Shown here one piece after another: positions 1 through 9,103 of a stretch of DNA of 64,000 nucleotides. Where the stretch lies: the NCBI RefSeq assembly GCF_001431535.1, contig NZ_LDJK01000007.1, forward strand, positions 62,001 to 126,000. Direction: 5' to 3'. Each line of letters opens with the position of its first letter. Position 1 is the stretch's first letter. A model generated the notes under the pieces. The model saw only the letters and a list, made by a program, of their open reading frames with translations, was not told the DNA's origin and searched no databases. The position numbers and the translations under genes were made by a program. The DNA comes from Stenotrophomonas chelatiphaga. Its GTDB lineage: Bacteria > Pseudomonadota > Gammaproteobacteria > Xanthomonadales > Xanthomonadaceae.

Positions 1-168
1 GCCCTGCATGAAGCGCTGCGCACCAAGGCCGCCGTGCGCCTGCCCGAGGCACGCCTGCAGGACTTCCTGGTGCATCCGGGCTTCCCGGTGGATATCCGGC
101 ACAACGCCAAGATCGGCCGCGAGAAGCTGGCGATCTGGGCCACGAAACAACGGGAAAAACAGGCATGA
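1..168 (+). CDS. oleC: OleC, C-terminal end (olefin beta-lactone synthetase), partial
   Basis: Only the last 55 codons are present; the gene enters from the left edge. The C-terminal text, with [18 protein letters not shown], looks like the tail of an acyl-adenylate-forming enzyme of the OleC type. OleC converts the beta-hydroxy acid made by OleA and OleD into a beta-lactone during head-to-head long-chain olefin synthesis. The assignment is strengthened by the next gene, whose start overlaps this stop (ATGA at 165-168) and which matches OleD. The family name is recalled from sequence, and no adenylation motif is visible in this fragment. Confidence 0.8.
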   Translation, partial: ALHEALRTKAAVRLPEARLQDFLVHPGFPVDIRHNAKIGREKLAIWATKQREKQA

Positions 169-1175
169 AGATCCTTGTCACCGGCGGCGGTGGATTCCTG
201 GGACAGGCCCTGTGCGCCGGCCTTGCCGAACGCGGCCACCAGGTGCTCAGCTTCAACCGCGGCCAGTACCCGGCGCTGCAGGCCATGGGCGTGGGCCAGA
301 TCCAGGGCGACCTGGCCGATGCGCAGGCGGTGCTGCATGCCGTGGCCGGGATGGACGCAGTGCTGCACAACGCGGCCAAGGCCGGTGCCTGGGGCAGCTA
401 TGACAGCTACTACCAGGCCAACGTGGTCGGCACCGACAACGTGATCGCCGCCTGCCGTGCGCAGCAGGTGCCGAAGCTGGTCTACACCTCCACCCCCAGC
501 GTGACCCATCGCGCCACGCATCCGGTGGAAGGGCTGGGCGCGGACGAGGTGCCGTATGGGGAAGACTTCCAGGCACCGTACGCCGCAACCAAGGCGATCG
601 CCGAACAGCGCGTGCTGGCGGCCAACGATGCCGCGCTGGCCACCGTGGCGTTGCGCCCGCGGCTGATCTGGGGGCCGGGTGACCTGCAGCTGGTACCCCG
701 GCTGGCGCAGCGCTCGCGCGCCGGACGCCTGCGCCTGGTCGGCGATGGCAACAACCTGGTGGACACCACCTACATCGACAACGCCGCGCTGGCGCACTTC
801 CTCGCATTGGATGCACTGGCGCCCGGCGCGGCGTGTGCGGGCAAGGCCTATTTCATTTCCAACGGCGAACCGCTGCCGATGCGCGAGCTGCTCAACAAGC
901 TGCTGGCCGCGGCGGGTGCACCGGCGGTGACGAAATCGGTGAGCTTCAAGACGGCGTACCGCATCGGTGCGATAGCCGAAAAACTATGGCCGCTGCTGCG
1001 CCTGCCGGGCGAACCGCCGCTTACCCGCTTCCTTGCCGAACAGCTGTGCACGGCCCACTGGTACAGCATGGAACCGGCGCGCCGCGACTTCGGTTACGTA
1101 CCGGTGGTGAGCATTGACGAAGGACTCACGCGGCTGAAAGCTTCATCAATCGGCGAGATTTCCGTCACCCGATGA
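165..1175 (+). CDS. oleD: OleD, NAD(P)-dependent 2-alkyl-3-oxoalkanoate reductase
   Basis: A 336-residue extended short-chain dehydrogenase. The N-terminus has the Rossmann motif GGGGFLG (about residues 8-14), and a YAATK segment supplies the catalytic Tyr and Lys near residue 140. In olefin biosynthesis OleD reduces the beta-keto acid made by OleA to a beta-hydroxy acid, which OleC then cyclises. The ATG overlaps the oleC stop by four bases, so the two are probably translationally coupled. Length and gene order agree with the oleABCD cluster of Xanthomonadaceae. A generic sterol-dehydrogenase-like epimerase is the alternative if context is ignored. Confidence 0.88.
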   Translation: MKILVTGGGGFLGQALCAGLAERGHQVLSFNRGQYPALQAMGVGQIQGDLADAQAVLHAVAGMDAVLHNAAKAGAWGSYDSYYQANVVGTDNVIAACRAQQVPKLVYTSTPSVTHRATHPVEGLGADEVPYGEDFQAPYAATKAIAEQRVLAANDAALATVALRPRLIWGPGDLQLVPRLAQRSRAGRLRLVGDGNNLVDTTYIDNAALAHFLALDALAPGAACAGKAYFISNGEPLPMRELLNKLLAAAGAPAVTKSVSFKTAYRIGAIAEKLWPLLRLPGEPPLTRFLAEQLCTAHWYSMEPARRDFGYVPVVSIDEGLTRLKASSIGEISVTR

Positions 1176-1238
1176 ACACCGCCGGCACGTGAGTATGGTC
1201 CCCAACGCCACCCCGGCACGTTAACCGCGAGGATCGCC

Positions 1239-1394
1239 ATGCTGCACTACGCCGTCATCTTTTTCGTCATCGCCCTGATTGCCGCCGTGCTCGGTTTTTC
1301 CGGTATCGCCGGTGCCGCCAGCAACATCGCCTGGATCCTGTTCGTGGTCTTCCTGGTGCTGGCCGTGATCTCGATGTTCCGCAAGCGAACCTGA
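1239..1394 (+). CDS. DUF1328 small membrane protein
   Basis: A 51-residue peptide, almost entirely two hydrophobic segments separated by a small glycine/alanine turn (FSGIAGAAS) and ending in a basic FRKRT tail. This is the pattern of the DUF1328/YtjA family of small inner-membrane proteins, often linked to stress response; the molecular role is unknown. A GAGGATCGCC stretch just before the ATG supplies a ribosome-binding site. It stands alone between oleD and a good terminator. Confidence 0.82.
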   Translation: MLHYAVIFFVIALIAAVLGFSGIAGAASNIAWILFVVFLVLAVISMFRKRT

Positions 1395-1420
1395 CCTTCG
1401 GTCACGTTGCTTGAAGACGA

Positions 1421-1449
1421 AGCCGGGCATAGCCCGGCTTTGTTGTTTC
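1421..1449 (+). terminator. Rho-independent terminator after the DUF1328 gene
   Basis: Inverted repeat AGCCGGGC/GCCCGGCT with a three-base loop, followed by a T-rich run (TTGTTGTTT). It lies 27 bases after the stop codon. Confidence 0.8.
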
Positions 1450-1466
1450 TGCGGGATGCTGCCGCA

Positions 1467-1610
1467 GCGTGACGGCCAGCGGCCGTCACTACCAGGATTG
1501 CGGTAGCGCCGAGCCGTGCTCGGCGAGCGCAGCGGCAGCGGCTACGGCGTGACGACCAACGGTCGTCACCCACCACGGGCACCGAATGACGGCCAGCGGC
1601 CGTCACTACC
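1467..1610. repeat. Cluster of four SMAG/REP-type palindromes
   Basis: Four short palindromes lie in the gap before ubiJ. GTGACGGCCAGCGGCCGTCAC is at 1469-1489, followed by CTACC, so its GTAG head is on the minus strand. GTAGCGCCGAGCCGTGCTCGGCG begins at 1503 on the plus strand. GTGACGACCAACGGTCGTCAC is at 1549-1569. A fourth copy, ending in CTACC, is at 1587-1610. The GTAG head plus palindromic stem is the hallmark of Stenotrophomonas SMAG elements. Confidence 0.8.
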
Positions 1611-1655
1611 GTGTTCGGCGGCGGTCAGTACCGCATCGCAGGTAGAATGCCCGCC

Positions 1656-2291
1656 ATGCCTCTTTCCCTGCTCAAGTCGCTCAAGCCGGTTGCCGGCCGT
1701 GCCCTGCAAGCCGCGCTCAACCGCGCGCTCGCGCTGGATCCTGATACCCGCCAGGCGCTGACCGCGCTGGATGGCCGCCATATCGACCTGACCCTGGAAG
1801 CGCCCGCGCTGGCGATGCGCATCAGCGTGCACGGCGAGGCACTCGAAGTGGGCCCGGTGGACCATCGCGAAGCCGACCTGGCCGTGCGCAGCAGCCTGTC
1901 CGGTGTGCTGGCCCAGCTGCCGCTGCTGGCGAAATCGCGCGGCGCGCAGGCCAACCCGGCCGGCCGGGTGCGGGTTGCCGGTGATGCCGAACTGGCGCGC
2001 CGCCTGCAGCAGCTGGCGAAAGGATTCGACCCGGACTGGCAGTTGCCGTTCGTGCGCGTGTTTGGTGAAGTGCTGGGCGTGCAGGTGGCCAATACCCTGC
2101 GCAGCGCCCTGCAGCACGCGCGCCGCGGCGCGTCCGACCTCGCGCATACCGCCGCCGAGTTCGTCACCGAGGAATCGCGTGACGTGGTGCCGCGCGGCGA
2201 ACTGGACGCCTTCCATGACGACGTGGACGTGCTGCGCGACGACGTCGAGCGCATCGCCGCGCGCGTGCAGCGCCTGCGGGGTGCCGCATGA
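1656..2291 (+). CDS. ubiJ: UbiJ, ubiquinone biosynthesis accessory factor (SCP2 domain)
   Basis: A 211-residue protein with an N-terminal SCP2-like lipid-binding domain. A C-terminal charged helix follows, with regularly spaced Asp, Val and Arg (residues about 175-210), probably a coiled coil. UbiJ is part of the soluble Ubi complex that holds hydrophobic ubiquinone intermediates for the modifying enzymes. An in-frame ATG 45 bases upstream was rejected because it lies in REP sequence and the family begins near MPLSLLKSL. The stop overlaps the ubiB start by four bases. A ubiE gene is not in view. Confidence 0.85.
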   Translation: MPLSLLKSLKPVAGRALQAALNRALALDPDTRQALTALDGRHIDLTLEAPALAMRISVHGEALEVGPVDHREADLAVRSSLSGVLAQLPLLAKSRGAQANPAGRVRVAGDAELARRLQQLAKGFDPDWQLPFVRVFGEVLGVQVANTLRSALQHARRGASDLAHTAAEFVTEESRDVVPRGELDAFHDDVDVLRDDVERIAARVQRLRGAA

Positions 2292-3943
2292 AGGCGCTGC
2301 TGCGGGCCAGCCGGATCGGCCGCATCATCCTGCGCTACCGCCTGGACGACCTGCTGCAGGGCACCCCGGCCGAGCGCTGGCTGCGGCTGGCCAAGCCGTT
2401 CGTGCCGCGGGCATCGGCCGACATCGCCGCGCAGACCCGTGGTGCGCGGCTGCGCCTGGCGCTGCAGGACCTTGGCCCGATCTTCGTCAAGTTCGGGCAG
2501 ATCCTGTCCACCCGCCGCGACCTGGTGCCGCCGGACGTCGCCGTTGAATTGACCCTGCTGCAGGACCGGGTCAAGCCGTTCGATGGCGATACCGCACGCC
2601 GCATCGTCGAACAGGCGCTGGGCATGCCGGTCAGCGCGGCCTTCGCCAGCTTCGACACCGAACCGCTGGCGTCGGCGTCGATCGCCCAGGTGCACGCCGC
2701 CACGCTCGGCGATGGTCGCCAGGTGGTGGTCAAGGTGCTGCGCCCGGATATCGAAAAGCAGATCGTCGCCGACATCGCCCTGCTCAACTCGCTGGCGACG
2801 CTGGTCGAGCGCACCCATCCGCGCGCCGACAAGATCCGCCCGCGCGAAGTGGTGGCGGAGATCGAAAACACGCTGTCGGCCGAACTGGACCTGCAGCGCG
2901 AAGGGGCCAACGCCAGCGTGCTGCGCCGGTTCTGGGAAAACTCGGACGACCTGTACGTGCCCGAGGTGATCTGGAGCCACACCGCCGAACGCGCGCTGAC
3001 CCTGGAGCGCGTGTGGGGCATTCCGTCGGACGACATCGAAGCGCTGGACCGCGCCGGCATCGACCGTGTCGCGCTGGCGGCCAAGGGCGTTCGGGTGTTC
3101 TACACCCAGGTGTTCCGTGACAACTTCTTCCACGCCGATGCGCACGCCGGCAACATCTGGGTCGATCTGGATCCGCAGCGCCGCGCCAATCCGCGCTTCA
3201 TCGCGCTGGATTTCGGCATCATGGGCCAGCTCTCGCAGGAGGACCAGTACTACCTCGCCGAGAACTTCATGGCCATCTTCAACCGCGATTACCGGCGCAT
3301 CGCCGAACTCCATGTGCAGGCGGGGTGGATGCCCGACCACGTGCGCATCGACGAGCTGGAATCGGCGGTGCGCTCGGTCTGCGAACCGTACTTCACCCGC
3401 CCGCTGTCGCAGATTTCGCTGGCGGAAGTGCTGATGAAGCTGTTCCGCGTGGCGCAGCGCTACCAGCTGACCCTGCAGCCGCAGCTGATCCTGCTGCAGA
3501 AGACCCTGCTCAACATCGAAGGCGTGGGCCGCCAGCTGGATCCGCAGATCGATATCTGGGCGGTGGCCAAGCCGGTGCTGGCGAAGATCCTGCGCGCGCG
3601 CTACAGCCCGCGCCGGGTGCTGCGCGAGATCGGCAAGCGGGTGCCGGAAATCATGACCCATGCGCCGGACATGCCGCGGCTGGTGCACGCCTGGCTGAGC
3701 CAGCAGGTGGAAGGTCGGCACGAGCTGTCGATGCGCTCGCGCGACCTGGCGGCGCTGGACGCCAGCCTGCAGCGCCTGCAGAAACGCGCCGTCGGCGCGA
3801 TCACCGGTGTCGGTCTGCTGGCGATCGCCGCGCTGATGTACGTGCTGCAGCCGCCGGGCCTGTACTTCGGCGACATGCCGATCTGGAGCGGGGTGTCCGG
3901 CGCGCTGGGTGCGCTGGCGCTGGCGCGGGCGTGGTGGCGATGA
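2288..3943 (+). CDS. ubiB: UbiB, ubiquinone biosynthesis ATPase/kinase-like protein
   Basis: A 551-residue ABC1/ADCK/COQ8-family protein. Visible marks are the KxGQ signature (KFGQILSTR, residues about 73-81), an alanine-rich nucleotide loop (ASASIAQVH), [10 protein letters not shown] as the catalytic-loop equivalent and ALDFGIMG as the metal-binding motif. The C-terminus has two predicted membrane segments ([17 protein letters not shown] and a final hydrophobic stretch). UbiB supports ubiquinone assembly, probably through ATPase-driven extraction of lipid precursors. It is coupled to ubiJ upstream and to truC downstream by ATGA overlaps. Confidence 0.95.
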   Translation: MKALLRASRIGRIILRYRLDDLLQGTPAERWLRLAKPFVPRASADIAAQTRGARLRLALQDLGPIFVKFGQILSTRRDLVPPDVAVELTLLQDRVKPFDGDTARRIVEQALGMPVSAAFASFDTEPLASASIAQVHAATLGDGRQVVVKVLRPDIEKQIVADIALLNSLATLVERTHPRADKIRPREVVAEIENTLSAELDLQREGANASVLRRFWENSDDLYVPEVIWSHTAERALTLERVWGIPSDDIEALDRAGIDRVALAAKGVRVFYTQVFRDNFFHADAHAGNIWVDLDPQRRANPRFIALDFGIMGQLSQEDQYYLAENFMAIFNRDYRRIAELHVQAGWMPDHVRIDELESAVRSVCEPYFTRPLSQISLAEVLMKLFRVAQRYQLTLQPQLILLQKTLLNIEGVGRQLDPQIDIWAVAKPVLAKILRARYSPRRVLREIGKRVPEIMTHAPDMPRLVHAWLSQQVEGRHELSMRSRDLAALDASLQRLQKRAVGAITGVGLLAIAALMYVLQPPGLYFGDMPIWSGVSGALGALALARAWWR

Positions 3944-4725
3944 CGGGCAGCGCGACAGTGATCGATGAAGTGAGTCCGGACGACGACACCGCCGCCGCAG
4001 CGCAGCTGCCGCCGCTGCAGCTGCTGCACCAGGACGAGCGCCTGGCGGTGGTCAACAAACCGGCCGGGCTGATGGTCCATGACAGCAAGCTGGCGCGCGG
4101 CGAAGATGACTTCCTGGCCGATCGGCTGCGTGAGCAGCTGGGCCGGCAGATCTTCCTGGTGCATCGGCTGGACCGCGCCACCAGCGGCTGCCTGCTGCTG
4201 GCCTTCGACCGCGAAACCGCCAGTGCGCTGGGCAAGTCGCTGATGGGCGGTGAGGTGCAGAAGGACTACCTGACCGTGTGCCGTGGGTGGCCGGCAGAGG
4301 AAAGCTGGCAGGTCGACCACGACCTGGATGGCGGTCCCGGCAAGCCGGTGAAGAAGCCGGCGGTGACGGATTTCCAACGCCTGGCGACCGGCGAGCTGGC
4401 GGTGCCGAGTGGGGAGTTCAGCACCTCGCGTTATGCGCTGCTGCGCTGCCAGCCGCAGACCGGGCGCTTCCGCCAGATCCGCCGCCATCTCAAGCACCTC
4501 TCGCACCACATGATCGGCGACACCAGCCATGGCGATGGGCGGCACAACCGCATCTTCCGCATGCAGGGCGTGCACCGCATGCTGCTGCATGCCGAGCGCC
4601 TGCGTTTCCCGCATCCGGATGGCAGCACGCTGGACGTACGCGCGCCGGTGGATGCGGCCTTCCAGAAAGCGCTGGACCTGTTCGGCTGGGACGTCCCGCC
4701 GGGCGGGCTACAATCCCCGCCATGA
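3940..4725 (+). CDS. truC: tRNA pseudouridine(65) synthase TruC-like
   Basis: A 261-residue RluA-family pseudouridine synthase. The catalytic motif HRLDRATSG (near residue 76) carries the nucleophilic Asp, and [11 protein letters not shown] is the usual second conserved block. Length and motif wording fit TruC, which modifies U65 of tRNA, better than the larger RluC/RluD enzymes that carry an S4 domain; no S4 domain is present. The start at 3940 overlaps the ubiB stop and avoids a long nonsense extension upstream. The last codons overlap the xthA start. Confidence 0.82.
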   Translation: MTGSATVIDEVSPDDDTAAAAQLPPLQLLHQDERLAVVNKPAGLMVHDSKLARGEDDFLADRLREQLGRQIFLVHRLDRATSGCLLLAFDRETASALGKSLMGGEVQKDYLTVCRGWPAEESWQVDHDLDGGPGKPVKKPAVTDFQRLATGELAVPSGEFSTSRYALLRCQPQTGRFRQIRRHLKHLSHHMIGDTSHGDGRHNRIFRMQGVHRMLLHAERLRFPHPDGSTLDVRAPVDAAFQKALDLFGWDVPPGGLQSPP

Positions 4726-5489
4726 AAATCGCCTCGTGGAACGTCAATTCGCTCAATGTCCGCCTGCCGCACCTGGAGCAGTGGCTCAAGGACTTCGGCC
4801 CGGACATCGTCGGCATCCAGGAAACCAAGCTGGAAGACCACAAGTTCCCGGATTCGGCGCTGATCGCCGCCGGCTACCGCAGTGTGTTCGCCGGCCAGAA
4901 GACCTACAACGGCGTGGCGCTGCTGTCGCGCGAGCCGGCGCAGGACGTGCAGATCGGCATCCCCGGCTTCGAAGACGAGCAGAAGCGCGTCATCGCCGGC
5001 ACCTTCGGCGACCTGCGGGTGATCAACCTGTACGTGGTCAACGGCCAGGACGTGGGCACGGACAAATATGCCTACAAACTGCGCTGGCTGGAGGCGGTGC
5101 ACGCCTGGATCGCCAGTGAACTGCAGCGCTACCCGAAGCTGATCGTGATGGGTGATTTCAACATCGCCCCGGACGAGCGTGACGTCAACGACCCGTTGGT
5201 CTGGAACGAGAACCACATCCTGACGTCCACCGCCGAACGTGGCGCGTTGAACAAGCTGCTGCAGCTGGGCCTGCACGATGCGTTCCGCCTGCACAGTGAC
5301 GAGGCCGGGGTGTTCAGCTGGTGGGATTACCGCGCCGCCGGCTTCCGCCGCAACCTGGGGCTGCGCATCGACCTGACCCTGGTATCGGATGCGCTGAAGG
5401 CGTCGGCCGTGGCATCGGGCATCGATCGCGAACCGAGGACCTGGGAGCGCCCCAGCGACCACGCCCCCGCCTGGGTGCAGCTGGGCTGA
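4722..5489 (+). CDS. xthA: Exodeoxyribonuclease III
   Basis: A 255-residue exonuclease-endonuclease-phosphatase fold protein. It starts [15 protein letters not shown], typical of ExoIII. It has QETKLED (catalytic Glu), GDFNIAPDERD (Asp/Asn pair) and the C-terminal PSDHAPAW (catalytic His). It acts in base excision repair as an AP endonuclease and 3'-5' exonuclease. It is the last gene of the ubiJ-ubiB-truC-xthA run, and a hairpin and a REP element follow. Confidence 0.92.
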   Translation: MKIASWNVNSLNVRLPHLEQWLKDFGPDIVGIQETKLEDHKFPDSALIAAGYRSVFAGQKTYNGVALLSREPAQDVQIGIPGFEDEQKRVIAGTFGDLRVINLYVVNGQDVGTDKYAYKLRWLEAVHAWIASELQRYPKLIVMGDFNIAPDERDVNDPLVWNENHILTSTAERGALNKLLQLGLHDAFRLHSDEAGVFSWWDYRAAGFRRNLGLRIDLTLVSDALKASAVASGIDREPRTWERPSDHAPAWVQLG

Positions 5490-5497
5490 AACAACGA

Positions 5498-5517
5498 GGC
5501 CCGGCAGTTGCCGGGCC
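5498..5517 (+). terminator. Hairpin after xthA
   Basis: GGCCCGGC/GCCGGGCC inverted repeat with a short AGTT loop begins nine bases after the stop. It has no clear T-run, so it may work as a weak terminator or an mRNA-stabilising hairpin. Confidence 0.45.
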
Positions 5518-5532
5518 CCGTCGTGATGCCGC

Positions 5533-5556
5533 ATCCGGCCAGCGGCCGGGATTACC
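5533..5556 (-). repeat. SMAG-like REP palindrome
   Basis: ATCCGGCCAGCGGCCGGGATTACC is a degenerate SMAG-type palindrome with its head on the minus strand (GGTAATCCCGGCC...). It lies between the convergent xthA and GlsB-family genes. Confidence 0.6.
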
Positions 5557-5562
5557 GCAGCG

Positions 5563-5814
5563 TCAGCGTATGCTCTTGCGGGTGAACAGGTTGACGATCG
5601 CCAACAGGATCACCGCGCCGATCAGCGAGAACAGGAAGGTCCGTATCGTAATCGCTTCGTTGATGCCGCCGCCGAACAGCCAGCCCGCAATCAGCGCACC
5701 GACGATGCCGACCACCACGTTGAGGATGATGCCCTGCTGGCCATCGCGCCTCATGATGATGCTGGCCAGCCAGCCTACGATGCCGCCTACGATCAACCAG
5801 ATGATGATGCCCAT
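5563..5814 (-). CDS. GlsB/YeaQ/YmgE-family stress membrane protein
   Basis: An 83-residue protein with three hydrophobic segments and glycine motifs (IVGGIVGWLAS, VVVGIVGALIAGWLFGG), the pattern of the transglycosylase-associated/GlsB family of inner-membrane stress proteins. The start MGIIIWLIVGG is preferred over one seven codons upstream because GGAGGTGA lies just before it. In enterobacteria such genes often respond to acid or general stress. The precise role is unknown. Confidence 0.85.
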   Translation of the reverse strand: MGIIIWLIVGGIVGWLASIIMRRDGQQGIILNVVVGIVGALIAGWLFGGGINEAITIRTFLFSLIGAVILLAIVNLFTRKSIR

Positions 5815-5871
5815 CGCCTCACCTCCACGTCCCAAGGGACTTCAGTTGACGCGTACTGCCGTGAACCGCTT

Positions 5872-6498
5872 GTGCAGCCGCGCCGGCAGGTCCGCGCAGT
5901 GAGCGCGTCGGCGACCCTCGAAGGCCCGTGGCGCTTCGGTCCGGTGACGGTCTGGCGCCGCCCGCACGTACCGGGGCAGCGCGGCGAACCGCAGGCGCGA
6001 CAGGTGCTGGCCGAAGCGCTGGGCGGCGATCCACTGGCGCTGCCGCTGGTCCGTGACCCGCGTGGCCGCCCGGAGCTGTCCGCTGCGTTGTCCGGCTATG
6101 GCACCGGCTGGAGCCACAGCGGCCAGCTGCTGCTGGTGGCGCTGGGCGAAGGCGTGCGGCTGGGCGTGGACCTGGAACTGCTGCGGCCACGGCCGCGCCT
6201 GCTGGAAATCGTCCGCCGCTTCTTCCACCCGGCGGAAATCGAATGGCTGGAGAGCCTGTCCGAGGCCGATCGCGAACACTGGTTCTTCCGCGTCTGGTGC
6301 GCCAAGGAGGCCATGCTGAAGGCGGACGGGCAGGGCATCTCCTTCGGCCTGCACCGGCTGCAGTTCGCCCCCGCCGGCGACGGCAGCCTGCAGCTGCACT
6401 GGTGCGACCCCGCGCTCGGACCGGCCGCGCGTTGGCACCTGCACGAGTGGCAGGCGCACGCCGATTTCCGCGCCGCGCTGGCCTGGCACGCCGTCTGA
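5872..6498 (+). CDS. 4'-phosphopantetheinyl transferase (Sfp type)
   Basis: A 208-residue Sfp/EntD-type transferase. The Mg-binding motif appears as LGVDLE (near residues 99-104) and the second signature as WCAKEAMLKADG (near residues 142-153). It moves the phosphopantetheine arm of CoA onto a serine of carrier proteins. The start is uncertain: GTG at 5872, or GTG at 5899, which gives MSASATLEG. No carrier-protein gene is adjacent. The two ACPs of the aryl-polyene locus 44 kb away are plausible clients, but this is inference. REP palindromes flank it on both sides. Confidence 0.85.
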   Translation: MQPRRQVRAVSASATLEGPWRFGPVTVWRRPHVPGQRGEPQARQVLAEALGGDPLALPLVRDPRGRPELSAALSGYGTGWSHSGQLLLVALGEGVRLGVDLELLRPRPRLLEIVRRFFHPAEIEWLESLSEADREHWFFRVWCAKEAMLKADGQGISFGLHRLQFAPAGDGSLQLHWCDPALGPAARWHLHEWQAHADFRAALAWHAV

Positions 6499-6500
6499 AG

Positions 6501-6575
6501 GTAGCGCCAAGCCATGCTCGGCGAGCGCGAAGCGCGGCGTCGGACAGCGTCCGCCGAGCATGGCTCGGCGCTACC
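6501..6575. repeat. Inverted pair of SMAG elements
   Basis: GTAGCGCCAAGCCATGCTCGGCG starts at 6501 and its mirror, CGCCGAGCATGGCTCGGCGCTAC, ends at 6574. About 30 bases separate them. The two copies face each other, so the whole 75-base unit can fold into one long hairpin in RNA or DNA. It sits between the phosphopantetheinyl transferase gene and rsmG. Confidence 0.85.
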
Positions 6576-6624
6576 AAGGCCGGCCCGATCAACGCAATGG
6601 CAATAAACCGGCGATAATCACGCC

Positions 6625-7263
6625 ATGAGCGAACACAATCTTCCGCCTGCCGTCGCCGACACGCTGCAGCGTGGCCTGGCCGACATGGGGCTGGCCGCCG
6701 AGCTGGCGCCGCCGCTGCTGCGTTACCTGGCCCTGCTGCACCGCTGGAACCAGACCTACAACCTCACCGCCGTGCGCGATCCGCAGGAGATGGTGACCCG
6801 CCACCTGCTGGATTCGCTGGCGATGCAGCCGCACGTGGCCGATGGCACGCTGGCCGATCTGGGCACTGGTCCCGGGCTGCCCGGCATTCCGCTGGCCATC
6901 GCCTGTCCCGGCCTGCAGGTGACCCTGGTGGAAAGCAATGGCAAGAAAGCGCGCTTCATGCGCGAAGCCGTGCGCCAACTGCAACTGGGCAACGCGCGGG
7001 TCGCCGAATCGCGCGCCGAAGCCCTGGACGAACCCGGCCAGTACGACCAGATCACCGCGCGTGCGATGGATACGCTGGAAGGCATCGTGCGCGTCGGCGG
7101 CCACCTGCTGCGTCCCGGTGGGGTGCTGCTGGCGATGAAGGGCATCCATCCGCACGAAGAAATCGCCGCGCTGCCGGCCGGCTGGCGCGTGCGCGATGTG
7201 GTGCCGCTGCAGGTTCCCGGGCTGTCCGGCGAGCGCCACCTGGTGACCATCACCGGTCCTTGA
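6625..7263 (+). CDS. rsmG: 16S rRNA (guanine(527)-N7)-methyltransferase RsmG
   Basis: A 212-residue methyltransferase with the GidB/RsmG pattern: RHLLDSLA, then the SAM-binding motif [16 protein letters not shown] (residues about 77-92), then SRAEAL and TARAMDTLE. It methylates G527 of 16S rRNA; loss of this activity gives low-level streptomycin resistance in other bacteria. The rsmG-parA-parB order is common near chromosome origins. Confidence 0.95.
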   Translation: MSEHNLPPAVADTLQRGLADMGLAAELAPPLLRYLALLHRWNQTYNLTAVRDPQEMVTRHLLDSLAMQPHVADGTLADLGTGPGLPGIPLAIACPGLQVTLVESNGKKARFMREAVRQLQLGNARVAESRAEALDEPGQYDQITARAMDTLEGIVRVGGHLLRPGGVLLAMKGIHPHEEIAALPAGWRVRDVVPLQVPGLSGERHLVTITGP

Positions 7264-7374
7264 AGGGCTGCGCCGATCCTTGTCCGGCAAGGTCCCGGCA
7301 CATCCCGATTTCCGCCCGGGGCCGGTTGTACGCATAATGACCAGCCCCAGCAACCGTCGACGAGGCTCACCCGC

Positions 7375-8172
7375 ATGGCCCGCATCATCGCCATCGCCAA
7401 CCAGAAGGGTGGCGTCGGCAAGACCACGACCGCCGTCAACCTGTCCGCCGCCCTGTCCCACGCCCCCAAGCGCGTCCTGCTGGTGGACCTGGATTCGCAG
7501 GGCAACGCGACGATGGGCAGCGGCGTGGAAAAACGCGAGCTGGTCTCGTCCACCTATGACCTGCTGCTGGGCGAGAGCACCGCGGCGGAAGTGCGGGTGA
7601 AGTCGGCTGAAGGCTACGACCTGCTGCCAGGCAACATCGACCTGACTGCCGCCGAGATCCAGCTGATGGGGCAGGGCGAGCGCGAACAGCGCCTCAAGCG
7701 CGCGCTGGCACCGATCCGCGATGAGTACGATTACATCCTGATCGACTGCCCGCCGGCGCTCTCGCTGCTGACCCTGAACGCCCTGGCCGCCGCCGATTCG
7801 GTGCTGGTGCCGATGCAGTGCGAGTACTACGCGCTGGAGGGCCTGAGCGCACTGGTGGAAACCATCGAAGCGCTGCGCGGCAACCTCAATCCGGCACTGG
7901 AAATCGAAGGCGTGCTGCGCACCATGTTCGACGTGCGCAACAACCTGGCCAACGCGGTGTCCGGCGAGCTCACCGAACACTTCGGTGACCTGGTGTTCCG
8001 CACCATCGTGCCGCGCAACGTGCGCCTGGCCGAAGCGCCCAGCCATGGCCAGAGCATCGTCGGCTACGACCGTGCATCGCGCGGCGGCGTGGCCTACCTC
8101 GGCCTGGCCGGCGAGATCATCCGTCGCAACAACGATCGCAACAAGGCCGCCAAGGCCGTGGAGACTGCCTGA
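7375..8172 (+). CDS. parA: Chromosome partitioning ATPase ParA
   Basis: A 265-residue Walker-type ATPase. The deviant Walker A box NQKGGVGKTTTAVNLSAAL is at residues 9-27, and the Walker B-like IDCPPALSLLT is near residue 123. There is no long N-terminal helix-turn-helix extension, so it is the short chromosomal Soj type. It forms gradients on the nucleoid that move ParB-parS complexes. Its TGATG stop overlaps the parB start. Confidence 0.95.
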   Translation: MARIIAIANQKGGVGKTTTAVNLSAALSHAPKRVLLVDLDSQGNATMGSGVEKRELVSSTYDLLLGESTAAEVRVKSAEGYDLLPGNIDLTAAEIQLMGQGEREQRLKRALAPIRDEYDYILIDCPPALSLLTLNALAAADSVLVPMQCEYYALEGLSALVETIEALRGNLNPALEIEGVLRTMFDVRNNLANAVSGELTEHFGDLVFRTIVPRNVRLAEAPSHGQSIVGYDRASRGGVAYLGLAGEIIRRNNDRNKAAKAVETA

Positions 8173-9095
8173 TGACCACCAAGCCCGCCGCAGGGAAGAA
8201 GCGTGGCCTCGGCCGCGGCCTGGACGCCCTGCTGGGACCGAAGGCTTCGGTGAGCCAGGTGCAGGCCACTGCGGTGATCGAGCCGCTGCCCGGTGAAGTG
8301 CTGCGCCGGCTGCCGATCGGCGAGCTGCAGCCGGGCAAGTACCAGCCGCGGCGCGAGATGGACCAGGCCAAGCTCGCCGAGCTGGCCGATTCCATCCGTT
8401 CGCAGGGCGTGATCCAGCCGATCCTGGCGCGCCAGCTGCCGGGCGGCAATTACGAAATCGTCGCCGGTGAACGCCGCTGGCGTGCATCGCAGCTGGCCGG
8501 GCTGGACGAAGTCCCGGTGGTGGTGCGCGAACTGGAAGACCGCACCGTCATCGCGATGGCGCTGATCGAGAACATCCAGCGCGAAGACCTCAACCCGTTG
8601 GAAGAGGCCGAAGCGCTGCACCGGCTGATCAGTGAGTTCACCCTGACCCATGCCGAAGCGGCCGAAGCGGTCGGCCGTTCGCGTGCGTCGGTGTCCAACC
8701 TGCTGCGCCTGCTGGAACTGCCGATCGCGATCCGCGTGCTGCTGGAATCACGCCGGCTGGAAATGGGCCACGCCCGCGCGCTGCTGACGCTGGCCCCGGA
8801 ACTGGCCGGCAAGCTGGCCCAGGAAGCGGCCGACGAAGGCTGGTCGGTACGCGAAGTGGAGCGCCGCGCGCAGGCATTCGCCGCCGGCAAGATACCGGGC
8901 AACCGCCCGCAGCCGGCGCCGCGCACCGCACCGCAGGCCGATATCGCCTCGCTGGAAACCGAGCTGAGCGAATCGCTCGGTGCCAAGGTGGCGATCAACC
9001 ACGGGCGCGGGGGCAAGGGCAAGCTGGTCATCCACTACACCGATCTGGACACGCTCGATGGCGTGCTGGAAAGGCTGCGGGCCCAGCGCGGCTGA
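8172..9095 (+). CDS. parB: Chromosome partitioning protein ParB
   Basis: A 307-residue ParB. It has GKYQPRREMD (Box I), GERRWRAS (the conserved CTP-binding arginine box) and IENIQREDLNPLEEAEA (Box III). A helix-turn-helix (TLTHAEAAEAVGRSRASVSN) and a C-terminal dimerisation domain follow. It binds parS, loads as a CTP-dependent clamp and stimulates ParA. No 16-base parS palindrome was noticed in the adjoining few kilobases by eye, so the centromere probably lies outside or was missed. Confidence 0.95.
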   Translation: MTTKPAAGKKRGLGRGLDALLGPKASVSQVQATAVIEPLPGEVLRRLPIGELQPGKYQPRREMDQAKLAELADSIRSQGVIQPILARQLPGGNYEIVAGERRWRASQLAGLDEVPVVVRELEDRTVIAMALIENIQREDLNPLEEAEALHRLISEFTLTHAEAAEAVGRSRASVSNLLRLLELPIAIRVLLESRRLEMGHARALLTLAPELAGKLAQEAADEGWSVREVERRAQAFAAGKIPGNRPQPAPRTAPQADIASLETELSESLGAKVAINHGRGGKGKLVIHYTDLDTLDGVLERLRAQRG

Positions 9096-9103
9096 GCCAC
9101 GGC

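Noticed and set aside
1625-3721. A 698-codon open frame on the minus strand
   Set aside because: It is antisense to ubiJ and ubiB and includes REP sequence. The composition is Arg/His/Gln-rich with no motif.
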